Source of the DNA: Chloroflexota bacterium
Lineage (GTDB): Bacteria > Chloroflexota > Limnocylindria > Limnocylindrales > CSP1-4
DNA: 12,165 bases
Assembly (NCBI GenBank): GCA_013696945.1
Contig: JACCXQ010000335.1
Span: 1 to 12,165, forward strand
Direction: 5' to 3'
Shown: in pieces, positions 6,489-12,165 of the stretch
Position numbering within the stretch: the first letter of the stretch is position 1
Layout: every line of letters starts with the position of its first letter
Translations under genes and position numbers: made by a program
Notes under the pieces: model-generated
Told to the model about the DNA's origin: nothing
Databases searched by the model: none
Seen by the model: the letters and a program-made list of their open reading frames with translations, nothing else

Positions 6489-7277
6489 GTGACGACGCTC
6501 GCCCGCATCTTCCCCGTCCTCCCGTTCGGCGGCCGCCGCGCCGGCCGGCTCGTGGAGCGCAACCTGTGGGTCTACCGGCGTGGCTGGCTGGTCATCCTCT
6601 CGGGGTTCTTCGAGCCGTTGTTCTACCTGCTCGGGATCGGGTTCGGGCTGGGGCAGCTGATCGGAGACGTCGAGGGGCTGTCCTATGCCGCGTTCGTCGC
6701 GCCGGCGCTACTGGCGACGGCAGCCATGAACGGCGCGGTCTACGAGAGCACGTTCAACATGTTCTTCAAGCTCAAGTACGCCAAGACGTACGATGCCGTG
6801 CTGTCCACGCCGCTCGGTGTCGCCGATGTCGCTCTCGGGGAAGTGACCTGGGCGCTCATCCGGGGCGCGCTCTATGCCATCGGGTTCGTGATCGTCATCC
6901 TCGTCCTGGGGCTCGCGCTCTCTCCATGGGCGGTGCTGGCCATCCCTGCGTCTTTGCTCATCGGCTTCGCCGCGGCCGCCATCGGTACGTCCGCCACCAC
7001 CTATATGCGCAAGTGGCAGGACTTCGACCTCATCTTCGTCATCACGCTGCCCCTGTTCCTGTTCAGTGCGACCTTCTTCCCGATCTCGGCCTACCCGGAG
7101 CCGATCAGGACGATCGTCGAGTTCACGCCGCTCTACCGGGGAGTACACCTGATCCGCGGGCTGACGACAGGCGCCATCGAGCCGACGCTCCTCATCGATG
7201 TCGCGTACCTGACCGTCCTTGGGCTGGTGGGCCTCGCAGTCGTCAGCCGGCGATTGGGCCACCTGCTGCTGAAGTAG
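6489..7277 (+). CDS. ABC-2 type exporter permease (NodJ-like), second subunit
   Basis: A 262-residue paralogue of the preceding permease with the same plan: ERNLWVYRRGWLVILSGFFEPLFYLLGIGFGLG near the N-terminus, KTYDAVLSTPLG as the coupling loop (about 98-109), FLFSATFFPISAYPEPI (about 189-205) and FTPLYRGVHLIRG after it. GTG 6489 follows the previous TAG with one base between, and there is no separate ribosome binding site, so translation is probably coupled. The two paralogues have similar C-terminal ends (RRKLIK and GHLLLK). A bidirectional hairpin begins 17 nt after the stop, so this is the last gene of the operon. Confidence 0.9.
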   Translation: MTTLARIFPVLPFGGRRAGRLVERNLWVYRRGWLVILSGFFEPLFYLLGIGFGLGQLIGDVEGLSYAAFVAPALLATAAMNGAVYESTFNMFFKLKYAKTYDAVLSTPLGVADVALGEVTWALIRGALYAIGFVIVILVLGLALSPWAVLAIPASLLIGFAAAAIGTSATTYMRKWQDFDLIFVITLPLFLFSATFFPISAYPEPIRTIVEFTPLYRGVHLIRGLTTGAIEPTLLIDVAYLTVLGLVGLAVVSRRLGHLLLK

Positions 7278-7293
7278 CCGCACCTGTGGAAGG

Positions 7294-7319
7294 TGCCGCC
7301 CGGCTGGGGCCGGGCGGCA
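7294..7319. terminator. Bidirectional hairpin between convergent genes
   Basis: TGCCGCCCGGC (7294-7304) pairs perfectly with GCCGGGCGGCA (7309-7319) around a TGGG loop: 11 pairs, nearly all GC. It lies between the ends of the ABC operon (7277) and the AlkX-like gene (7363), so one structure can serve both strands. No T-tract follows on either side. Confidence 0.65.
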
Positions 7320-7362
7320 TCGGGCAAGGTTCGCGGAGTGGCTCGTCCGAGGCCCCGAGAGC

Positions 7363-8664
7363 CTACACCCGGGCGGACGCTCCGCGGGCGGCGCTGCCGC
7401 GAGGCTCGCGACGCCGGCGAACCGTCCCGAAGAGCCGGCGCTCCCGCCCGAGTGACTCCGCCCAGCTGACCCGGTCCGCCCGCGCGAACCGCACGTAGGC
7501 ATCGAGAGCTTCGCGCACGGCGTCGACGAACCCGTCGGCGTTCCGCGGGTCGAACCCAGGCTCCCACCACGCTCCACGCACGTGCACGGTCGCGGCCTTC
7601 CGTTCGATGCGCGGCTCGAAGCGCCCCACGATCCGGTCGCCGAAGAGGATGGGCAGGACGTAGTAGCCCCAGCGACGCTTGGGCTCGGGGACGTAGACCT
7701 CCCAGACGTAGTCGAAGTCGAAGAGCGTCCGCAGGAAGGCGCGGTCCCAGGCGAACGGGTCGAGCGGTGCCAGGAAGGTGACCGATGGTGCGCCCGGCAG
7801 CGACATCGCGCGCGAGGCAGCCTCGAGGAGAGGCAGGTCCTCGGATACGACATAGCGCGTCCCACGGTGACCCTCGACGGTCACGGGCAGGAGCGCCCCC
7901 GACTCGATCAGCTCGGCGCGGAGGACTTCGCGGGAGGGCAGCGGATCGTCCGGAGGCGGCTTGGCGGGGCCGAGGCCGAGGAATATCTCCGCCTGTCCCG
8001 AAGTGCCCAGCATGCCGTGGCCGCGGTAGCGCGACAGCAGGCTTTGGCGGATCTGGTCGCGCTCCGAGGGACGGTGGGCGAGGAGCTCCTCGGGGAAGAG
8101 CCGCTCCAGCAGATCGTAGTAGCGGCGGTTCCCGTTGCGGCGCGCCAGCCCCAGGATCCCCGCCTCGGCCAGGGCCTCCATCACGGCCCGGATCTCACCG
8201 GTCGGTCCCCATGCCCAGTCGACGTGGGGCCGGCGCTCGAAGTCGAGGGTGCTCAGGGGACCATCAGCGCGGATGCGGCCGAGGACATGCTCGATGGTCT
8301 CCGCGTGCCGCAGGAAGACCCCGGGCCTGTAGATCTCGTGGTGGCGGTCCCAGGTGTGGCGGAACCACGGCAGCTCGCTCGCAGGTAGCAGGCTCAGGCC
8401 CTTGTTGTACGCCTCGAACAGCTCCCGACGCCGGTACAGGAGGTCCTCGGTCCAGGCCGGATCGTAGTCGGCGACCCGGGCGTGCAGGACCAGGTCGTGG
8501 TTCCGGCCCGCGACAGCGAGCGGATCGAACTGGACCGAACCGAGTTGCGCGAAAGCCCGCATCACGCCCTCCGGGCCGGCCGTCAGGGAGCGCGGTGGGG
8601 CCAGCAGATGCCGGGTCACGAAGAAGCGGCGCGCCGTGTCGGCGGAGATCGCATGGAGTGTCAC
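7363..8664 (-). CDS. YcaQ/AlkX-type DNA glycosylase (HTH_42 family)
   Basis: A 433-residue protein of the winged-helix HTH_42 (YcaQ/AlkZ) family, DNA glycosylases that excise alkylated bases and can unhook DNA cross-links. The catalytic motif is QFD (Q45, F46, D47 in LGSVQFDPLAVAGRNHDLVL), the Q-x-D form associated with YcaQ/AlkX rather than the Q-x-Q form of AlkZ. Further signatures are LLYRRRELFEAYNKGLSLLP, FLAPLDPFAWDR and RRWGYYVLPILFGDRIVGR. The length is close to E. coli YcaQ (about 410). GTG 8664 is chosen because the family N-terminus (TLHAISADTARRFF) begins there and a TACGGT box lies 6 nt upstream. An upstream in-frame ATG (8787) would run through the divergent ribonuclease gene. 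Role: general alkylation repair or self-protection; the context does not decide. Confidence 0.88.
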   Translation of the reverse strand: MTLHAISADTARRFFVTRHLLAPPRSLTAGPEGVMRAFAQLGSVQFDPLAVAGRNHDLVLHARVADYDPAWTEDLLYRRRELFEAYNKGLSLLPASELPWFRHTWDRHHEIYRPGVFLRHAETIEHVLGRIRADGPLSTLDFERRPHVDWAWGPTGEIRAVMEALAEAGILGLARRNGNRRYYDLLERLFPEELLAHRPSERDQIRQSLLSRYRGHGMLGTSGQAEIFLGLGPAKPPPDDPLPSREVLRAELIESGALLPVTVEGHRGTRYVVSEDLPLLEAASRAMSLPGAPSVTFLAPLDPFAWDRAFLRTLFDFDYVWEVYVPEPKRRWGYYVLPILFGDRIVGRFEPRIERKAATVHVRGAWWEPGFDPRNADGFVDAVREALDAYVRFARADRVSWAESLGRERRLFGTVRRRREPRGSAARGASARV

Positions 8665-8670
8665 CGCGGG

Positions 8671-8676
8671 ACCGTA
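8671..8676 (-). promoter_or_regulatory. Putative -10 box (TACGGT) of the AlkX-like gene
   Basis: TACGGT on the minus strand ends 6 nt before GTG 8664 and no Shine-Dalgarno lies between, so the mRNA is probably leaderless. The same six bases sit at the -35 position of the opposite promoter. Confidence 0.5.
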
Positions 8677-8693
8677 GCGCAGCGCCGAGCGGG

Positions 8694-8699
8694 TAAGGT
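8694..8699 (+). promoter_or_regulatory. Putative -10 box (TAAGGT) of the ribonuclease-barstar operon
   Basis: TAAGGT ends 6 nt before ATG 8706. It is separated from the opposite -10 box by exactly 17 bp, and the octamers GGACCGTA (8669-8676) and TAAGGTCC (8694-8701) are inverted copies with one mismatch. CCTCC between the box and the ATG is the complement of a Shine-Dalgarno, not one itself. Confidence 0.5.
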
Positions 8700-8705
8700 C
8701 CTCCG

Positions 8706-9200
8706 ATGAGCGCGAACCAGCGTGGCGGGCTGCGGACAGCGGTGCTCCTGATGGTCCTCGTGACGGTAGTGGGCGGGTGCGCCACATCGGGTCGCGTCAC
8801 GGCCCTGGCCAGCCAGGCGGATCCGGCCAGCCAGGGAGCTTCGCCGAGCCGCACGCCGGCCACTGCCGCCATGTCCGGCCGCGCACCAAGTGCCTCGGTC
8901 GGCCTGGACCCGCTGTCCGGCCTGCGATGGATCGCCCCTGACCACCTCCCGCCAGAGGCGATCGAGACCCTCGCGCGAATCGATGAGGGAGGACCCTTCC
9001 CATTCGATCGGGACGGCGCGACCTTCGAGAACCGCGAGGGGTTGCTGCCCCGCCGGGCGCGTGGCCACTACCGCGAGTACACGGTGGTCACGCCAGGCTC
9101 GGACGATCGCGGAGCACGTCGCATCGTGGCGGGCGCGGACGACGAGCGCTACTACACCGCCGATCACTACGACTCCTTCTTGCGCATCCTGCCGCCATGA
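8706..9200 (+). CDS. Lipoprotein barnase/RNase Sa-type guanyl-specific ribonuclease
   Basis: A 164-residue exported ribonuclease of the microbial N1/T1 family, cutting RNA after guanine. Residues 1-24 form a lipoprotein signal (hydrophobic 11-22, lipobox VGGC) with lipidated Cys25. Residues 26-71 are an Ala/Ser/Thr/Pro-rich tether. The catalytic domain (about 72-164) closely resembles Streptomyces RNase Sa: LPPEAIETL, GPFPFDRDG, guanine-binding FENRE (107-111), REYTVVTPG with Glu124, Arg135 and Arg139, and DHYDSF with His154. By alignment these match RNase Sa Glu54, Arg65, Arg69 and His85, so it should be active. The two disulfide cysteines of RNase Sa are missing. The stop overlaps the barstar start (ATGA). 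A surface-anchored toxin or scavenging nuclease is inferred. Confidence 0.9.
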   Translation: MSANQRGGLRTAVLLMVLVTVVGGCATSGRVTALASQADPASQGASPSRTPATAAMSGRAPSASVGLDPLSGLRWIAPDHLPPEAIETLARIDEGGPFPFDRDGATFENREGLLPRRARGHYREYTVVTPGSDDRGARRIVAGADDERYYTADHYDSFLRILPP

Positions 9201-9628
9201 CGATCCCTCCGGGCCTCCGCGGACGTGCCCACGGCGTTCGACGCTTCCGGTCGCGCCGATCGTCGCGGGAGCTCTGTGCGTCGTTCGAGGTGGCTGGTGC
9301 GCGGTGCTTCGTCCTGGATCTGCGCGGCGTCACCGATCGAGCGGCGCTGATCGCGCGATGGGGAGCGGCGATCGACGCGCCGGCTTACCTCGGCCACACG
9401 TGGGATGCCCTCGACGAGGTGATGCGCGACCTGTCGTGGGCGAGGAGCGACCGCTACGTCATGATCCTGACGGGCGTCGGCGAGCTCACCCGCGCGGATC
9501 CGGGCGTGTGGCGGCATGCGCTGATTGTGCTCGCGGATGCTGCCAGTTCCTGGCAGGAACGCGGGGTCCCGATGCTGGTGCTCGTCCGGGGTGCCCCCGT
9601 GGACGCGCCGCCCCCGATGATCGCGTAG
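9197..9628 (+). CDS. Barstar-family ribonuclease inhibitor
   Basis: A 143-residue cytoplasmic inhibitor expected to bind and block the upstream ribonuclease before export. The barstar fold starts near residue 35 (ARCFVLDLRGVTDRAALIARWGAAI) and continues with LGHTWDALDEVMRDLSW (65-81), matching the barstar segment that plugs the nuclease active site. Asp70 aligns with barstar Asp35 and Glu74 with the key Asp39. Barstar is about 90 residues; this one has an extra Arg-rich N-terminus of about 34 residues and a longer C-terminal end (VPMLVLVRGAPVDAPPP). The ATG lies inside the ribonuclease stop (ATGA) with no ribosome binding site, so inhibitor synthesis is probably tied to nuclease synthesis. 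Confidence 0.87.
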   Translation: MTIPPGLRGRAHGVRRFRSRRSSRELCASFEVAGARCFVLDLRGVTDRAALIARWGAAIDAPAYLGHTWDALDEVMRDLSWARSDRYVMILTGVGELTRADPGVWRHALIVLADAASSWQERGVPMLVLVRGAPVDAPPPMIA

Positions 9629-9704
9629 CTCCAAGTGCTGCCATGCTGCAGACCCATCGCGAGGGCTCATGGCGCGCCACCGGAGCCGCGGCCGATGCCA
9701 TCCC

Positions 9705-9710
9705 TATACT
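9705..9710 (+). promoter_or_regulatory. Putative -10 box (TATACT) of dnaJ
   Basis: TATACT, close to the sigma-70 consensus, ends 9 nt before ATG 9720, so the leader is nil or a few bases. No -35 box, CIRCE or HAIR heat-shock operator is visible between 9629 and 9719. Confidence 0.5.
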
Positions 9711-9719
9711 CGCTCCGGC

Positions 9720-10886
9720 ATGGCGACCGAGCGCGACTACTACGACATATTGGGCGTGCCGCGCGGCGCTCCGGATGACGAAGTCAAGCGTGCGTTCCGA
9801 CGGCTGGCGCAGCAATGGCATCCCGATGTCAGCACCGAAGCGGGTGCCGACGAGCGCTTCAAGGAGATCAACGAGGCCTACCAGGTTCTTTCCGACCCGC
9901 AGCGCCGCCAGGCATACGACCTGTTCGGCCGGGCAGGGGTCGGAGGATCGGGAGCCGAGGGGTACGGCCCATTCGGTGGCTTCCAGGGCTTCGGGGACCT
10001 CTTCGACACGTTCTTCGGCGGTGCGGCGCCCGGTGCCACGAGGCGGGGCCGACCGCCGGCCGGCGCTGATCTGCGCTATGACCTGCGGCTGACGTTCGAC
10101 GAGGCGATCAAGGGCACGGACAAGGAGATCAGCTTCACGGCCCTCGACCGGTGCGGGACGTGCCAGGGGACAGGCGCCGAGCCCGGCACCTCACCTGTGA
10201 AGTGCCCGCAATGCAACGGGACCGGCGAGCTGCGCCAGGTACGCTCGACGATGCTCGGCCAGATGGTCAACGTGACCGCCTGCGGACGCTGCCGCGGACA
10301 GGGACAGGTCATCGACACACCATGCTCGACCTGCCGCGGCGACGGGCGCGTCGAACGCAAGCAGACTCTCCGCGTGACGGTGCCAGCCGGGATCGACGAG
10401 GGACACCAGATCAGGCTCTCGGGCGAGGGGGAGGCCGGGCCTCGTGGCGGACCGCCAGGCAACCTTTACGTCGTCGCACACGTGGAAGCCCATCCTCAGC
10501 TGCGCCGGCGGGACACGGAGCTATTCTTCGAGCTGCCCATCTCCATCTCGCAGGCCGCGCTCGGGGCTCGCGTCGCGGTGCCCACGCCGGACGGCGACGA
10601 GTTCGTCGACGTAAGACCCGGCACGCAGCCGGGTACGGAGATCCGACTGCGCGGCCGGGGGGTGCCCCATCTGCGGCGCTCGGGGCAACGCGGCGACCTG
10701 CACGTGCTGGTCGACGTCCGCGTGCCGTCACGCCTCAGCGCGCGCCAGCGTGAGTTGCTCGAGGAGTTCGCGGCCGAGGCCGGGGAGGTCCAGCAGGGGA
10801 GCAACGGGAAGGAGCCGAGCGAGGGTGGCGCGCGGCGGCGACGCAAGGCAGGCATCCGCGACCGGCTCAAGGACGCGATCAGCTGA
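9720..10886 (+). CDS. dnaJ: Chaperone DnaJ (Hsp40)
   Basis: A full-length type I DnaJ of 388 residues, co-chaperone that stimulates the DnaK ATPase and delivers unfolded protein. Order: J domain 1-70 with HPD at 34-36, Gly/Phe-rich linker (about 70-103), zinc region with four CxxCxGxG motifs (145-152, 162-169, 188-195, 202-209), then the substrate-binding C-terminal domains. All eight cysteines are present. The start at ATG 9720 (ATERDYYDILGV) is the normal family N-terminus; an in-frame ATG at 9669 would add 17 unrelated residues and precede the -10 box. The C-terminus is basic (ARRRRKAGIRDRLKDAIS). grpE, dnaK and hrcA are not upstream; the barstar gene is. Confidence 0.96.
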   Translation: MATERDYYDILGVPRGAPDDEVKRAFRRLAQQWHPDVSTEAGADERFKEINEAYQVLSDPQRRQAYDLFGRAGVGGSGAEGYGPFGGFQGFGDLFDTFFGGAAPGATRRGRPPAGADLRYDLRLTFDEAIKGTDKEISFTALDRCGTCQGTGAEPGTSPVKCPQCNGTGELRQVRSTMLGQMVNVTACGRCRGQGQVIDTPCSTCRGDGRVERKQTLRVTVPAGIDEGHQIRLSGEGEAGPRGGPPGNLYVVAHVEAHPQLRRRDTELFFELPISISQAALGARVAVPTPDGDEFVDVRPGTQPGTEIRLRGRGVPHLRRSGQRGDLHVLVDVRVPSRLSARQRELLEEFAAEAGEVQQGSNGKEPSEGGARRRRKAGIRDRLKDAIS

Positions 10887-11866
10887 CGATCACACGCGAC
10901 GAAGGGCTGTCGGCGGCGGGGACGTGGCTGGAGCTCTCGGTGGTCGCCGATCTGGAGGCCGTGGAGCCCGTGAGCGAGATCCTCTCCCGTGTTGCGCCGG
11001 CGGGCGTGAGCGTCGAGCCGGCCTTCGACCTGATCGACGAAGGGCTCGCGGCACGACCCACCGCGGCTGGATCGGCGACCGTCCGCGCCTATATCCCGGC
11101 CTCGGATCCCCGAGCGGCCAGGCGCGCTGCCGACGAGGCCCGGAGGCTCCTCGCGCACCTCCAGGCGTTCGGGCTGCGGCCGATCGGGGAGCTGGAGACC
11201 CGGCCGGTCCACGAGGAGGACTGGGCCGAGGCCTGGAAGCGACACTTCCCCGTGTTGCGCATCGGGCGACGGCTCGTCATCCGGCCGACCTGGCGCCGCC
11301 ACCGAGCCAGCGCGGGCGACGTGGTGCTCGCCCTGGATCCGGGTATGGCATTCGGAACCGGGCTGCACCCGACGACGCGCCTCTGCCTGGCCGCGCTCGA
11401 GACGCTGGCGGACCGCGGCGGAGTAGCCGGCAGCAGCATGGCCGGCAGCGCGGTCCTCGATGTCGGCTGCGGGTCAGGGATCCTGGCCATCGCGGCTGCC
11501 AAGCTGGGCGCGGCGTCGGTGGTCGCGGTCGACACCGATCCGATCGCCATCGAGGCGACCGAGCTGAATGCCCGGCGCAACGGGCTGGCCCGGGTCATCG
11601 AGGCGCGGCGAGGATCGGTGCCCACCAAGGGCGGGTCGTTCGACCTCGTGCTCGCCAACCTCATCGCGTCCTTGCTCATCGACCTCGCCGGGCGCCTTGC
11701 GAGTGTCGTCCGCCCCACGGGGCAGCTGGTGGCCAGCGGCATCTTCGTCGACCGCGAACCGGAGGTCGTCGAGGCCTTCGAGCGAGCCGGGATGTCGATC
11801 GTCGATCGTACCGAGGAGAGCGACTGGGTGTGCCTGCGGGCCGCGCGATCGATCGCCGTTCGGTAG
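10883..11866 (+). CDS. prmA: Ribosomal protein L11 methyltransferase
   Basis: An AdoMet-dependent enzyme that methylates ribosomal protein L11. The N-terminal L11-binding domain begins at WLELSVVADLEAVEPVSEIL; the linker has EEDWAEAWKRHFPVLRIG. The catalytic domain, numbered from GTG 10940, has AFGTGLHPTT (137-146), motif I VLDVGCGSG (172-180), Asp198 in AVDTD, and the PrmA-type ANLIA (239-243). GTG 10940 is the first conventional in-frame start, but the family's first strand already begins at the Trp codon 10925, so it is too far downstream. CTG 10883, overlapping the dnaJ stop, has AAGGA 9 nt upstream (10869-10873) and is the start I favour. dnaJ-prmA is a common pair, so co-transcription is likely. 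The exact start is uncertain; identity is not. Confidence 0.92.
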   Translation: MTITRDEGLSAAGTWLELSVVADLEAVEPVSEILSRVAPAGVSVEPAFDLIDEGLAARPTAAGSATVRAYIPASDPRAARRAADEARRLLAHLQAFGLRPIGELETRPVHEEDWAEAWKRHFPVLRIGRRLVIRPTWRRHRASAGDVVLALDPGMAFGTGLHPTTRLCLAALETLADRGGVAGSSMAGSAVLDVGCGSGILAIAAAKLGAASVVAVDTDPIAIEATELNARRNGLARVIEARRGSVPTKGGSFDLVLANLIASLLIDLAGRLASVVRPTGQLVASGIFVDREPEVVEAFERAGMSIVDRTEESDWVCLRAARSIAVR

Positions 11867-12165
11867 ATGGCCGGCCTTCTTCCCGTGCTCCTCGTGCTTC
11901 ACATCGCGTTGGCGGTCGCCCTGTTCCTGCCCAGCTTCCTGCTGCCCTTCACGTTCAGGAGCCGCCGGCGCGGCGGGCTCCATTCGCCACAGGAGTCGCC
12001 CGGGCGTCCCACCCGTGCCCTGCTCTGGCTCCAGGCGAACGGGACGCTCGCCATCGGCGCAGGCGTGGCGCTGACAGGACTCGCGCTCATAGCGGTGCTG
12101 GGGACCGAGCTCCTGTCGCAGCCATGGCTACTCGCGGCGCTCGCGCTTTACGCCGCGAATCTCGC
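11867..12165 (+). CDS. Integral membrane protein, N-terminal part (cut by right edge)
   Basis: An ATG directly follows the prmA TAG with no gap, and the frame stays open for 99 codons to the edge. It shows three hydrophobic segments: LLPVLLVLHIALAVALFLPS (about 4-23), LAIGAGVALTGLALIAVLG (about 65-83) and WLLAALALYAANL (about 88-99). Between the first two is a basic, presumably cytoplasmic loop (RSRRRGG and downstream). The layout recalls small DUF2269-type membrane proteins, but I see no decisive motif. Being joined to prmA suggests co-transcription, not a shared function. Confidence 0.65.
   Translation, partial: MAGLLPVLLVLHIALAVALFLPSFLLPFTFRSRRRGGLHSPQESPGRPTRALLWLQANGTLAIGAGVALTGLALIAVLGTELLSQPWLLAALALYAANL

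Noticed and set aside
5294..6562. 422-residue open frame on the minus strand across the ABC operon
   Set aside because: It is antisense to the well-supported ATPase and permease. Its product is Arg/Glu/Gly-rich low complexity, typical of shadow frames in GC-rich DNA.
8665..8787. Longer N-terminus of the AlkX-like protein, from ATG 8787
   Set aside because: It would cross the divergent promoter and the ribonuclease signal peptide; family similarity begins at GTG 8664.
8890..10092. 400-residue plus-strand open frame across ribonuclease, barstar and dnaJ
   Set aside because: It runs out of frame through three recognised genes and lacks any domain.

Overview
The window is about 12 kb of GC-rich, tightly packed bacterial chromosome carrying ordinary chromosomal genes and no mobile element. 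The base composition, a MenA-like prenyltransferase, a dnaJ-prmA pair, a NodI/NodJ-type exporter and many leaderless starts fit a soil or freshwater Chloroflexota lineage (Limnocylindria-like). A high-GC actinobacterium cannot be excluded. No rRNA, tRNA, CRISPR array or transposase gene was seen.

Left part (1-2643): the N-terminal part of a GNAT acetyltransferase gene runs off the left edge on the minus strand. A 300-bp divergent gap with a strong hairpin and short repeats follows. Then comes a secreted PhoX-like (DUF839) protein, and a 536-bp convergent gap with a hairpin, diverged copies of the same repeats and a regularly spaced array of six 11-bp units.

Middle (2644-7362): a minus-strand two-gene operon encodes a small flavin/F420 split-barrel (PPOX-like) protein and, 2 nt downstream, a protein that fuses a second split-barrel-like domain to a UbiA/MenA prenyltransferase. 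Divergent from it is a three-gene ABC export operon (ATPase and two different ABC-2 permeases), with overlaps or one-base gaps. It starts from an operator-like dyad and ends at a hairpin shared with the next, convergent gene.

Right part (7363-12165): a YcaQ/AlkX-type DNA glycosylase (minus strand) is transcribed from a 41-bp symmetric divergent promoter. The other arm drives a lipoprotein barnase-type ribonuclease, which overlaps its barstar-type inhibitor gene by ATGA. Then dnaJ with its own promoter, prmA with a probable non-canonical start, and the first third or so of a membrane protein run to the right edge.

The most notable signals are: a repeated gene-start architecture (TANNNT, about 6 nt, then ATG/GTG) that implies leaderless mRNAs; the mirror-image promoter between alkX-like and ribonuclease genes; the membrane-anchored ribonuclease with its inhibitor; the split-barrel/prenyltransferase fusion; and the intergenic repeat family. 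None is proven novel from sequence alone.
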